A DNA stretch of 64,000 bases, taken from contig NZ_CP038438.1 in assembly GCF_004683905.1 (NCBI RefSeq), forward strand, positions 5,332,001 through 5,396,000, in the 5' to 3' direction. The stretch comes from Pseudomonas fluorescens. Lineage in GTDB: Bacteria; Pseudomonadota; Gammaproteobacteria; Pseudomonadales; Pseudomonadaceae. Positions 6,463 through 15,424 of the stretch are shown here, in pieces (within the stretch, counting starts at the first letter, position 1; each line of letters begins with the position of its first letter). The notes below the pieces were generated by a model, which saw nothing but the letters and a program-made list of their open reading frames with translations, had not been told where the DNA came from and did not search any database. The translations under genes and the position numbers were made by a program.

Positions 6463-9400
6463 TTAAGCTACGCGGGCACCTGCCTCAATCTTTTGAAGCG
6501 CCGCAAACAACTCATCCACCTGTTTTGAGTCGAACAAGTCATCTGGCCCTTTAGGGGTGATATCGGTGAACGGCGATTTATAGAGCAGATTCGCATCCAT
6601 CGCCCCATGTTCCGTGAGGTGCTGTATCACCAAATTGCTGAACTCGATCTGGCTGGCATTCAGTGCTCTTCCTGCCAAAAAAGCCGATAGCGCATCAGTT
6701 GCCGCGTCGCGATCCAATCCAACCAAGGAGCGAATGAACAGACCCAAGCCTTTAGCTTGTTCACGCGCTCGACTGATCTCGCCTGCACCCGCCCCGCTTT
6801 CAACCAACATCTGCTCAAGCGCTTCAAGATCCAGCGCAGTTAGCGGCTGATTCCGTCGCAGCTTCTGCAAGGACAAATGATCCTGATGCGCCCTCAGAAA
6901 CGCACGGGCCTTGTCACGAAAACGCTCGAAACTTGCCGGGTTCACCATCGAAGGCATGATCACTTCGTCGATTTGGCCCAGCTCATCTTCAAAATCGGTA
7001 TAGACGCGAACACCTCGTCCCTTTTCCAGCAACTTGATCAAGCTCCGTAGTTTGCGACGTGCCTGCTCGAGCATAGAAACCGTTACGTCTTCCCACCATT
7101 CCTGACTCGCCACGGCCTCGACCATCAGCAAATGCTCAGCAATTGCCGGGATGTTGCTTTGGCCCAACAGCGCCTCAGCCAGCTCCCGAACCTTTTCGCT
7201 CAAGTTGGCGAAGCCTGGCTCGGCATTGAGAACGCAAAGCTGCAGTCTCAGTAGCAAAAGGTCGAAACGTTTGGCTTCCTCATCCTCCTCCGCCAACTGA
7301 GTCGGTAGCCCGGACAGATGCTCGGCAAGCTCCTGCAGTTGGGTGTCACCGAGATCCTTCCAGATACTGGCAGCGGAGAACCGCTCAACCCAGTAACGCT
7401 TTGGTCGAACCACAAAGTTATCCAGCGTCATGGCACTGACTCGCTCGTGTAAACCACGGGCAATGTCATCACGCAGTTCATCGTCGCTATAGATGATGGA
7501 GTAGGTGCCGCAAGACTCTCTGGCATCAACACTCTTTCGGCGTCGATCCAGCGCCGCCAACACCTGCAAACGCGCTTTGAACAAACGCTGCCCCAGTGGC
7601 TCGCTCAACGTGCCCTCAGTTGGCTCAGGGTTCTGGTTGAAATATTCCAGGTTCTGGCAGAAATCAAAGATGAAGAAATCTTCTTTGTCCTGATCTGGCC
7701 CGAACAAGTCATCGCATAATCGCGTACCACGTCCAACCATTTGCCAGAACTTGGCTTTAGAGCGAACGATCTTGAAGAACACCAGATTGACCACTTCCGG
7801 CACATCAATCCCGGTGTCGAGCATGTCCACCGAAATGGCAATGTGCGGAGCTTTGTCCTTGATCGAGAAATCATCAATCAGGGATTGTGCGTAATCGGTT
7901 TTATAAGTCACCACCCGAGCGAAAGCACCCTTCTTGTCCGGATAGCTCGCGTCGAACCGCTCGGCAATAAACTGAGCATGAGCATCGTTCTTGGCGAAAA
8001 TAATGGTCTTGCCCAACCGGTCGCCGCCCGCCACTTTGTGGCCACGCTCCATCAACGTTTGCAACACTTTGTCGACCGTGTCGGTATTGAACAACCAGCG
8101 GTTGACTGCATCAGCACTGACCTCGTCGGGGACTTCTTGCTCTTCGCCCCATTCGAGTTCGTCCCATTGATCCTTCTCGTCTTCAGGCAGCTCGTCGTAG
8201 CGGATCCCTTCGCGCTGGAACTTTAGCGGCACCGAAACCCCACGCGGCCTGACCAAATAGCGCTCGGCAATCGCGTCATCCAACGTGTATGCATCGGTCG
8301 GTACACCGCTTTCGAGGTTGAACAGGCTGTAGGTATTGCGGTCGATTTCATCTTTAGGCGTTGCGGTCAGTCCCACCAGCAACGCGTCGAAGTAGGAAAA
8401 AATCGCGCCGTACTTTTGGTACACCGAACGGTGCGCCTCATCGATGATGATCAGATCGAAATGACCGACACCGAAGCGCCGCTGCCCTTCCTGCTTCTCA
8501 TCGATCAGGCCCATCATCGTTGGGTAGGTCGAGACGTAGACTCGTCCCTCGGTGTTCTTCTCAGTCACCAGATTGACCGGCGCCGCGTTGGGCAAAAATT
8601 TCTTGAACGCATTCGCAGCCTGATTGACCAAGGCCACTCGGTCTGCCAGAAACAGAATGCGTTTGGCCCAATTACAGCGCATCAGCAAATCGCTCAAAGC
8701 GATGACTGTCCGGGTCTTGCCGGCCCCGGTCGCCATGACCACCAACGCTTTGCGCTGGTGATCCTGCTCGAAGGTTTCACCAATACGGCGAATGGCCCGT
8801 TGCTGGTAGTGCCGCTCGACAATGAGCGGATCAATCGTCGCCTCGCCCAACTTCTTGCGGCTGCTACGACGTTGAATCAGCAGCGCCAATTCGGCCTTCT
8901 TGTGGAAGCCCTGAATGAGGCGTGGCGGGTAAAGCAAGTCATCCCACAGCCAGTGTTCGTAGCCATTGGTAAAATAGATCAGCGGGCGCTGGCCGAACAT
9001 CGCCTCCAGGCAATCGGCGTACAACTTGGCCTGTTGCTGCCCCTTGCGGGCATCGTGCTGCGTACGCTTGGCTTCTATCAACGCCAGCGGTTTGCCGTCG
9101 TCACCCCACAGCACGTAATCGACAAAACCTTGTTCTTTGCTATTTGGCATACCCGCGACTTCGAACTCGCGATCACGGGCGGCATTCAGTGGCCAGCCTG
9201 CCTCGTGCAGCAACTGATCGATAAACAGGTCACGGGTTTGTGCTTCGTTGTAATCGTGGTTATCCGGCTGACTGGCGTTGGCGGCTTTTGCAGCGGCCAC
9301 ATCAGCACGTAGCTGGGCCAGTTCTTGATCCAGCGCGGCATTTTTCTTCTGTGCTTGCGCCAGCGCGGCGTCTCGTTGAGCCAGTTCGCGTTCAAGCTTT

Positions 9401-9873
9401 TGCAGTTGCGCCTGAGTTTGCGTGGCGGCGATTTGCGGCGGCTTGGGCAATAGCGCCGAGTCGAACTTTAATGCGCCATCCGGTTTGCCCGCCGCGCTGC
9501 GTGCGTAATGCCGTCCCAACCAATAAGCCACATGAAACAGTTCGCTCAGCACCGCTTTGGCGTCTTGCTCGCGCACTTGCCGGGCGCTGTGCACGGCATC
9601 GTTACCGCGCTTGCGGATGACTTCCATTTTGGCGTGGAGCATCGGCCCGGTCAGGGTCTTGAATGTTGGCTCAAACAGGAACGCCGACAAGTCGCTTTTG
9701 TACGGCTGTTTCAGGCTGCGATCAGCCTGAAACAGCCACGCCACCAGCAACTCCAGCGTGCGCCGGGCATAGAAGCAGGACGTGCGCGGATCCGCCAGCA
9801 CATTGGCTTCAGCCTTCAGCGCCTCGGCATGCAGCCCGGGCCATTCAGCGCGCAAGAAGGCAAAGTTACTCAT
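6463..9873 (-). CDS. hsdR: Type I restriction enzyme R subunit (HsdR)
   Basis: The 1136-residue motor and nuclease subunit of a type I restriction-modification complex. Residues 1-130 resemble a DUF4145/HEPN-like helical domain, followed by a coiled coil (about 150-200). The nuclease domain has the PD-(D/E)xK pattern: Asp252, then Glu267-Ala-Lys269 in LALIEAKR. The SF2 helicase motor has Walker A ATGAGKT (381-387) and DEAH (478-481) in IIIDEAH, with VGLTATP and QMVGRGTRLC further on. The ATG at 9873 has an AAGGAC site and starts one base after the stop of the gene upstream; an ATT-free alternative start at 9900 would overlap that gene more. All motifs look intact, so it is probably functional. 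Confidence 0.95.
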   Translation of the reverse strand: MSNFAFLRAEWPGLHAEALKAEANVLADPRTSCFYARRTLELLVAWLFQADRSLKQPYKSDLSAFLFEPTFKTLTGPMLHAKMEVIRKRGNDAVHSARQVREQDAKAVLSELFHVAYWLGRHYARSAAGKPDGALKFDSALLPKPPQIAATQTQAQLQKLERELAQRDAALAQAQKKNAALDQELAQLRADVAAAKAANASQPDNHDYNEAQTRDLFIDQLLHEAGWPLNAARDREFEVAGMPNSKEQGFVDYVLWGDDGKPLALIEAKRTQHDARKGQQQAKLYADCLEAMFGQRPLIYFTNGYEHWLWDDLLYPPRLIQGFHKKAELALLIQRRSSRKKLGEATIDPLIVERHYQQRAIRRIGETFEQDHQRKALVVMATGAGKTRTVIALSDLLMRCNWAKRILFLADRVALVNQAANAFKKFLPNAAPVNLVTEKNTEGRVYVSTYPTMMGLIDEKQEGQRRFGVGHFDLIIIDEAHRSVYQKYGAIFSYFDALLVGLTATPKDEIDRNTYSLFNLESGVPTDAYTLDDAIAERYLVRPRGVSVPLKFQREGIRYDELPEDEKDQWDELEWGEEQEVPDEVSADAVNRWLFNTDTVDKVLQTLMERGHKVAGGDRLGKTIIFAKNDAHAQFIAERFDASYPDKKGAFARVVTYKTDYAQSLIDDFSIKDKAPHIAISVDMLDTGIDVPEVVNLVFFKIVRSKAKFWQMVGRGTRLCDDLFGPDQDKEDFFIFDFCQNLEYFNQNPEPTEGTLSEPLGQRLFKARLQVLAALDRRRKSVDARESCGTYSIIYSDDELRDDIARGLHERVSAMTLDNFVVRPKRYWVERFSAASIWKDLGDTQLQELAEHLSGLPTQLAEEDEEAKRFDLLLLRLQLCVLNAEPGFANLSEKVRELAEALLGQSNIPAIAEHLLMVEAVASQEWWEDVTVSMLEQARRKLRSLIKLLEKGRGVRVYTDFEDELGQIDEVIMPSMVNPASFERFRDKARAFLRAHQDHLSLQKLRRNQPLTALDLEALEQMLVESGAGAGEISRAREQAKGLGLFIRSLVGLDRDAATDALSAFLAGRALNASQIEFSNLVIQHLTEHGAMDANLLYKSPFTDITPKGPDDLFDSKQVDELFAALQKIEAGARVA

Positions 9874-9874
9874 A

Positions 9875-10705
9875 TCAACGTCCTTGAAATATGGCGGCAA
9901 CGTCCAGCCGATCGGTCAGGTAGGGGGTGAATCCGGTGAATAGGATACAAAGTGCCAGCATATCGCGCATCTCTATATTGCCTTCAACGCTACCGGGCTT
10001 ACCGCCATGGCGGATGCCGGGATAGTCGCAGGTGAAACCATAGAGGCTTTTCAGCGCTTGGCGAACCTTGGCGTGGGGCCAATGCGGGAGTTGGTCGCAG
10101 ATGCTCGACAGTGCGTATTCATTGACCTGCGGATTGCTGCGGCCGAGGGCTTCCAGCAGATTGATCTGTTTTTGCAGGCAGGTTTTGATTCGCCCTTCAC
10201 CGCCCCTGTCGTGCAGGTCGCGGAAGGCTTCGTCAAAATCTCTTTGCAGGGTATGCAGGTGCGGATGCTCAGCGTTGCTGTTGCGCAGGCCTTGAACCAG
10301 ATTGGCGAACAGGCCGGGGACTGTCGGATACAACCGACAGGGGCGGCGCAGTTCGTAGTTGAGGTTGTAGGTGACGATGAAGTTGGCGAGGCGATTGAAA
10401 TACGCATTGGCCAGTGCATCGCCGGCCAGTTCGTCGAGCACTTCATAGGCGGTTTGCAGGAAGCTCAGCAGGGATGATTCGTCGATCAGGTCATCGCCGC
10501 TGATCTGCCGGAAGGCTCGAACGCTTTGAGGTGGGTCATCGATGATCTCGGCCAGAGCGGCCATGGATGGGGGCGTTTTTAAGGCAGACATCAACGCCCG
10601 ATACAACTCGCAGAACAGATCGGCCGGCGCCGATCCGTGCCGCGCCAAGGGGCTCCAGAGCTCGCGCCAGGTTCGGGACCAGACGGGGAGCGGGGAGACG
10701 CGCAT
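9875..10705 (-). CDS. Unknown protein encoded between hsdS and hsdR (abortive-infection-like C terminus)
   Basis: A 276-residue, mainly helical protein locked inside the hsd operon: it starts 3 bases after the hsdS stop and ends one base before the hsdR start. I cannot name its family with confidence. The last 60 residues (KSLYGFTCDYPGIRHGGKPG, then MRDMLALCILFTGFTPYL) resemble the C-terminal helical domain seen in some abortive-infection/HEPN-type proteins, which carry an RHG or RNxxxxHG motif before a hydrophobic helix. The classic R-x4-6-H HEPN nuclease motif is not evident. It may modulate restriction or be a back-up effector triggered when restriction fails; both ideas are inference. Confidence 0.72.
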   Translation of the reverse strand: MRVSPLPVWSRTWRELWSPLARHGSAPADLFCELYRALMSALKTPPSMAALAEIIDDPPQSVRAFRQISGDDLIDESSLLSFLQTAYEVLDELAGDALANAYFNRLANFIVTYNLNYELRRPCRLYPTVPGLFANLVQGLRNSNAEHPHLHTLQRDFDEAFRDLHDRGGEGRIKTCLQKQINLLEALGRSNPQVNEYALSSICDQLPHWPHAKVRQALKSLYGFTCDYPGIRHGGKPGSVEGNIEMRDMLALCILFTGFTPYLTDRLDVAAIFQGR

Positions 10706-10708
10706 GGG

Positions 10709-11914
10709 TTAGAGTTCGCCTCGGAAGGCGCGGTGTTGGAGAGAAGAATACAAAATATCGAGCTCAGATAACCGACGCATCTGAAGTTCTCTTAACTCCT
10801 TAATACTGATGACTTGCTGAGCGAATTTTTTCTGCAGCTCAACAGGAGGAACTAACACGCGAAATATTTCCGCAGTAGGAAAGTAAATAGTTTTATGCGT
10901 AGAACCGGTGCTGAGCAACCGAAGCCTCGAACGAGACATGAAAAGCGCATACATCAAGTAGAGAGGCTCTAAATTGCTGCCGCAGACCCAATTAAAAAAA
11001 TCTTGAGATGTCGCCATCTCACACCCCATGACAGTGATAAAACCAATAGATGCCGTGCGAGAAAAACAAACAGTTCCCACTGGGAGCTTAACGGAGGAGG
11101 AATTATCTATTCCGAGTTGTGTGACCCGCTCGCTCGTTTCTCGGGCAACCGTTAAATCAAGCCTCCTAATATCCGTTAATGACAACCATGGTATATCACC
11201 ACCCCAGTATTCTTCATTCTGCCGATCGGGAGTATGACCTGTCGCCAATCGTGCAACATCTGTCAATAACTCCCATTTCCAGCCATTAGGGTGCGCCTCA
11301 AGAGAATCCCCAATAGTTACAGGAGCTTGCTGCCCCCACCCGAACAACTCCACAAACGTGGAACTTATTAGAGCATCCAGCTCCGCGACAGAATTTTGAA
11401 GTTTCTCCCTAAGTAAATCGGCGCAATCAAGAACAGACGCGACTTCCCTCTGACCCATAAACTCCAAGTAAGGAATTTTTGAATTAAGCACGATACGATC
11501 GCTTATAGCCGGGTAACTAGCGCCACTCGCTTGCCTGACCATACTCTGGACAAATAGCTTTGTCTTTACCCAATGAAAGAGATATTGAGAATCGAGCACG
11601 CCTGGAATTGGACGCAAAACACAAAACCCGGTTGAGACAGTGGCCCCTGAGAGCTCTTCCGGAACAATCGCAACTGCATTTAAGTTTGGTCGAACCGTTG
11701 CAACTAGAACATCACCCGCTTTTACAACCTGTCTTGCTCGGCTAGGCGCCTCTCTGCAGGAAATTTCTTTTTGACCAACTATTTTTTTGCACTTTTGATC
11801 TATAGCGCCCAAATCAACATATACAAATTTATCTACATCCTTGGCAGTTTTTGGATTCCATGTCTTGACAGGTTCAAGCAAGCTCTCCAACTCAATTGAC
11901 GGCAAGCCACTCAT
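10709..11914 (-). CDS. hsdS: Type I restriction enzyme specificity subunit (HsdS)
   Basis: The 401-residue DNA-recognition subunit, which sets the target sequence for both methylation and cleavage. It has the two-half layout: a first target-recognition domain (about 1-150, with VLVATVRPNLNAVAIV), a first conserved helix (QREVASVLDCADLLREKLQN), a second target-recognition domain (about 205-370, with LATGHTPDRQNEEYWGGDIP and PWLSLTDIRR) and a final helix (LRELQMRRLSELDILYSSL). The start overlaps the hsdM stop by ATGA. The gene is visibly richer in A and T than its neighbours, as is common for hsdS genes that are exchanged between strains. The recognition sequence cannot be predicted. Confidence 0.93.
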   Translation of the reverse strand: MSGLPSIELESLLEPVKTWNPKTAKDVDKFVYVDLGAIDQKCKKIVGQKEISCREAPSRARQVVKAGDVLVATVRPNLNAVAIVPEELSGATVSTGFCVLRPIPGVLDSQYLFHWVKTKLFVQSMVRQASGASYPAISDRIVLNSKIPYLEFMGQREVASVLDCADLLREKLQNSVAELDALISSTFVELFGWGQQAPVTIGDSLEAHPNGWKWELLTDVARLATGHTPDRQNEEYWGGDIPWLSLTDIRRLDLTVARETSERVTQLGIDNSSSVKLPVGTVCFSRTASIGFITVMGCEMATSQDFFNWVCGSNLEPLYLMYALFMSRSRLRLLSTGSTHKTIYFPTAEIFRVLVPPVELQKKFAQQVISIKELRELQMRRLSELDILYSSLQHRAFRGEL

Positions 11915-13464
11915 CTAAAAATCTCCCGCAAACTATGCATTCCTTGACTAATCTCAACTTCCAAGGCACTCAATCGCTCCAAAATCTCGTCTGGACTACG
12001 ATGGACTATTTCCTCGCATTCAACTTCTTTATAGCGACTCAGACTTAAATCATACTTTTGAGAAACTATTTCCGATTTGGGGACGCAGAAGCTTTGGGCC
12101 GTTCGCGGACGTAGGAGTTCCTCTCCTTTCCGTTCACGCCAATGAACGAGAACATCAGGCAAGTTATTCTTAGCGCGCTCTTCATCAGTCAGCACAGCAC
12201 TAGGCGAAACTCCTAACTTGTCATCAGTTAGAAGTGGAAGTCTTTTGTCATCAAGACTCATCCCATCAGCCTGCAGGTCGTAAAACCAGACGTTATCAGT
12301 ACCGCCAGAGTTAGTTTTTGTAAATAGAAGAATAGAGGTCGCAACGCCAGCATAAGGTTTGAACACCCCACTGGGAAGTTTTACAATCCCATCCAGCTTA
12401 TGATCTTCAATGATCATACGACGCAACTCTTTATGCGCCTTACTCGACCCGAACATCACACCATCAGGAACAATCACAGCCGCACGACCACCTGGCTTAA
12501 GCAATCGTAAAAACAACGCCAAAAACAGCAACTCGGTTTTCTTGGTTTTAACTATTTTCTGCAGGTCTTTCGCCGTGCTTTCGTAATCCAAACTTCCGGC
12601 AAACGGCGGGTTAGCAAGAATCAGACTGTAATGCTCGGCCTCCCCTGCCGTATTCTCCGCCAGAGAGTCGCGATAACGAATATCCGGGTTCTCCACCCCG
12701 TGCAACATCATGTTCATGCTGCCAATCCGCAACATGGTGTTATCGAAGTCGAAGCCATGGAACATGCCATGGTGGAAATGCTCACGCTGTGCAGCATCCA
12801 GCAGCAGGCTCGGATTCTTCTCACGCAAATATTCACCCGCCGCGACCAAAAAGCCGCAAGTACCACTGGCCGGATCGCAGATCACGTCGTTCGGCTGCGG
12901 CGCGGTGAGTTCAACCATCAACTGAATGATGTGTCGTGGTGTGCGGAACTGACCGTTCTGCCCGGCGCTGGCGATTTTGCCGAGCATGTATTCGTAGACG
13001 TCGCCCTTGGTGTCGCGATCATCCATCGGGATGTCGTCGAGCAAGTCCACCACTTTGGCTAGTAGTCCCGGCGTCGGAATGGTGAAGCGCGCATCACGCA
13101 TGTGATGGCTGTAGGTGGAGTCATCGCTGCCGATGGTTTTCAGGAACGGGAACACGTGATCGGCGATGACTTCAAACATGTCCGCCGGGGCCAGGTTCTT
13201 GAAGTGCGACCAGCGGTAATCGTTGTAATTGCAGCCCCGCGCGTCGAGGCCTTCAGGGAAGATACGGCGCTCCATCGGCTGTTTCAGACGATTGGACTTG
13301 TTCTCTTCCAGGGTGTGCAACTCATCCAGACGACGCAGGAACAGCAAATAGGTCAGCTGCTCCATGACCTCCATCGGGTTGGAGATACCGCCCGACCAGA
13401 AGGCATTCCAGATAGCGTCGATTTTGCTTTTGAGTTCGCCGGTAATCACCGTGTGTTGCTCCAT
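11911..13464 (-). CDS. hsdM: Type I DNA N6-adenine methyltransferase (HsdM)
   Basis: The 517-residue modification subunit, which methylates adenine in the HsdS target and is also needed for restriction. An N-terminal helical HsdM_N domain (about 8-145) precedes the methyltransferase core, with the SAM motif DPASGTCGF (197-205) and the catalytic NPPF (285-288). It is the first gene of a minus-strand operon hsdM-hsdS-unknown-hsdR, possibly extending to the YaaW-like gene and its partner. The order with hsdM first lets methylation precede cleavage. Nothing in the reading frame looks broken. Confidence 0.96.
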   Translation of the reverse strand: MEQHTVITGELKSKIDAIWNAFWSGGISNPMEVMEQLTYLLFLRRLDELHTLEENKSNRLKQPMERRIFPEGLDARGCNYNDYRWSHFKNLAPADMFEVIADHVFPFLKTIGSDDSTYSHHMRDARFTIPTPGLLAKVVDLLDDIPMDDRDTKGDVYEYMLGKIASAGQNGQFRTPRHIIQLMVELTAPQPNDVICDPASGTCGFLVAAGEYLREKNPSLLLDAAQREHFHHGMFHGFDFDNTMLRIGSMNMMLHGVENPDIRYRDSLAENTAGEAEHYSLILANPPFAGSLDYESTAKDLQKIVKTKKTELLFLALFLRLLKPGGRAAVIVPDGVMFGSSKAHKELRRMIIEDHKLDGIVKLPSGVFKPYAGVATSILLFTKTNSGGTDNVWFYDLQADGMSLDDKRLPLLTDDKLGVSPSAVLTDEERAKNNLPDVLVHWRERKGEELLRPRTAQSFCVPKSEIVSQKYDLSLSRYKEVECEEIVHRSPDEILERLSALEVEISQGMHSLREIFR

Positions 13465-13484
13465 AGCTCACGCGCCCGATCAGC

Positions 13485-13515
13485 AGGCGCTAAAAAGTGG
13501 GGGATGATAGCGCCT
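13485..13515 (-). promoter_or_regulatory. Candidate operator upstream of hsdM
   Basis: A perfect inverted repeat, AGGCGCTA (13485-13492) and TAGCGCCT (13508-13515), with 15 bases between the arms, sits 21 bases upstream of the hsdM start. Its dyad form and place suggest a repressor site or a leader hairpin; no controller gene is recognisable next to it. The rest of the 272-base gap to the Mrr gene holds a TATACT (13685-13690) that may serve that gene. Confidence 0.4.
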
Positions 13516-13736
13516 GGGCAAAGCTTGCGTATGCCAGACGACGGAATTTATTGCGCAGGGATGTTCTGTAGGACAAAACCCTTTCCGGTCAGTCATTCAA
13601 TGTGTGAGTGTGCTGGGACACAGCGGCTTACGCTTTCACGGCATCACCGCTTACTCTCGAAGGCATCCTCAGCGAGCGTTAATTTATACTCGCCCGCCGG
13701 TCAGTTCAAAAACACCCATCAGCACAGGGATGCGCC

Positions 13737-14657
13737 ATGTCCGTTCCAACCTACGATCAGTTCATTGAGCCGATCCTGCGTTTTCTCGCCACAAAACCCG
13801 AGGGTGCAATTGCTCGGGACGCTCACGAAGCGGCAGCCAAAATGCTGCAACTAACAGAAGCGCAGCGTGAAGAGCTGATCGCGAGTGGTCAGGCCACCTA
13901 CAAGAACCGATCAGGCTGGGCGCACGACCGTCTCAAGCGTGCCGGTCTTTCCAGCAGTGCCAAACGCGGCTACTGGAAATTGACCGATGCAGGCGTGCAG
14001 TACGCCAAGGAGCATGTATTTCCGCTGTCGGCCAAGGATGTGGAGCATTTAGCAATCGGCTACATGAATGTGAAGCTGAAAGTCGCGCCTGATGCCGAGC
14101 CACTCGATGACCAACCAAATGTGGAGCCAGATCTGGCCTCCGCCACCGAAAGCCCCGACGACCGACTGGAGCGAGCGCTAAAGGAATTGCGCGATGCCAC
14201 GGCGGTCGACCTTTTGGATAACTTGCTGCAAGTCAGCCCCAACCGCTTCGAAGTGATCGTGCTGGATGTGCTTCATCGCCTGGGTTACGGCGCCAGTCGT
14301 AATGATCTGCAACGTGTCGGCGGTTCCGGTGATGCCGGCATCGACGGCATTATTTCGCTCGATAAATTGGGGCTGGAAAAAGTTTACGTTCAGGCCAAGC
14401 GCTGGCAGAACACGGTTGGCCGGCCTGAACTGCAGGCGTTCTACGGAGCGCTCGCGGGGCAAAAAGCCAAGCGAGGCGTTTTCATCACAACGTCCGGCTT
14501 CACGGCGCACGCTGTCGACTTCGCCAAATCGGTGGACGGGATTGTGTTGGTAGACGGCACGCGGCTGGTGCATCTGATGATGGATCATGAGGTGGGCGTG
14601 ACATCGCGCTTGTTGCGGCTGCCGACGCTGGACCGCGATTACTTTGATGACGAGTGA
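13737..14657 (+). CDS. mrr: Mrr-type restriction endonuclease
   Basis: A 306-residue protein of the Mrr family. Residues 6-95 form the winged-helix Mrr_N domain (FIEPILRFLATKPEGAI; RAGLSSSAKRGYWKLTDAG). Residues 165-300 form the Mrr catalytic domain with Glu172 in RFEVIVLDVL, Asp203 in GGSGDAGIDGII and Gln219-Ala-Lys221 in YVQAKRW, the PD-(D/E)xK variant of this family. Mrr enzymes cut methylated DNA and are grouped as type IV restriction. It is transcribed away from hsdM. Living beside an active adenine methyltransferase implies that it ignores that mark, or is controlled. Confidence 0.93.
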   Translation: MSVPTYDQFIEPILRFLATKPEGAIARDAHEAAAKMLQLTEAQREELIASGQATYKNRSGWAHDRLKRAGLSSSAKRGYWKLTDAGVQYAKEHVFPLSAKDVEHLAIGYMNVKLKVAPDAEPLDDQPNVEPDLASATESPDDRLERALKELRDATAVDLLDNLLQVSPNRFEVIVLDVLHRLGYGASRNDLQRVGGSGDAGIDGIISLDKLGLEKVYVQAKRWQNTVGRPELQAFYGALAGQKAKRGVFITTSGFTAHAVDFAKSVDGIVLVDGTRLVHLMMDHEVGVTSRLLRLPTLDRDYFDDE

Positions 14658-14706
14658 GATCAACGGTCTTGCTGACGGATCCTGCTAACCAATTTCCATG
14701 TTGAGC

Positions 14707-14736
14707 TTGTGGCCAAAAATGATGGCACACTAGAAT
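14707..14736 (+). promoter_or_regulatory. Probable promoter of the DarT-DarT-DarG operon
   Basis: TTGTGG at 14707-14712 and TAGAAT at 14731-14736, 18 bases apart, lie about 107 bases upstream of the first gene of the cassette, inside the 185-base gap after mrr. This is a reasonable sigma-70 match. The long leader could hold control elements, but no palindrome was seen. Confidence 0.45.
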
Positions 14737-14842
14737 CACACCAACTGTTCTACCAACCCCCACGGATCGAGGGTTACATCAGCACGGGGCGAGGCCGGGA
14801 CTGAATTCAGTTTAGGTTGATGTGCAGGTCAAGGAGACCACT

Positions 14843-15424
14843 ATGTCGGACGTTAAAAGCATCAAGGATCAGAAGCTTCTCTACCATCTCACTTCAGTTG
14901 AAAACCTGGATGGGATTTTCAGGGATGGCTTGAAACCTCGCGCCGGCCTCTCGGGTTTCAAAGACGTCGCAGATGCTGAAATCCTGAAAAAGCGGCAGGC
15001 TCTGCAGCTCGACAACTACGTCCCCTTCCACTGGTTTGCGAAGAATCCATTTGACGGAAGCGTTCAGCGCAATAGGCCAGAGGCACAATTTGTGTTGATC
15101 TCGGTCTACAGATCAACAGCCAAGCAATACGGCTGGAAAGTCATTCCACGCCACCCGTTAGCGGGCGACTCAATACAGCTACTTGATTACGAACAGGGTT
15201 TCGAAGCCATCGAGTGGGATGTCATGAGCAGTCGCGATTACCTGGATCCTCATTGCAAAAGCATCTGCATGGCAGAGTGTCTCGCACCGGGGATTGTTAA
15301 ACCTGATGCCTTCTTCAAAATCTTCACCCCCAGCGAAGAAGTTGATGCACTTTGCGTAGCTAAATTACAGGCGGCCGATGTTAATGTGCAGACCAGCGTG
15401 AACCAGAGAATGTTTTATCAATGA
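14843..15424 (+). CDS. DarT-like ADP-ribosyltransferase paralogue (first of two)
   Basis: A 193-residue protein that I read as a divergent DarT/DUF4433 family member. It shares with the next gene the pattern LYHLTSVENLDGIFRDGLKP (second gene: IWRIVHRDNLPWILDNGL), DNYVPFHWFAKNPF (ADYVPFYFTPFSVM), IEWDVMSSRDY (IDWSILQRRDF) and MAECLAP (YQAEALI). The last supplies a candidate catalytic glutamate, Glu145. DarT enzymes attach ADP-ribose to bases of single-stranded DNA. An AAGGAGA site at 14831-14837 fixes the ATG at 14843. Its stop overlaps the start of the next gene by ATGA. It might be active on another base, or be an accessory or decayed copy. Confidence 0.72.
   Translation: MSDVKSIKDQKLLYHLTSVENLDGIFRDGLKPRAGLSGFKDVADAEILKKRQALQLDNYVPFHWFAKNPFDGSVQRNRPEAQFVLISVYRSTAKQYGWKVIPRHPLAGDSIQLLDYEQGFEAIEWDVMSSRDYLDPHCKSICMAECLAPGIVKPDAFFKIFTPSEEVDALCVAKLQAADVNVQTSVNQRMFYQ

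Noticed and set aside
9186..9620. Small plus-strand genes inside hsdR
   Set aside because: Several short open frames exist opposite hsdR, but none has a ribosome-binding site with a recognisable protein, and hsdR is intact across them.
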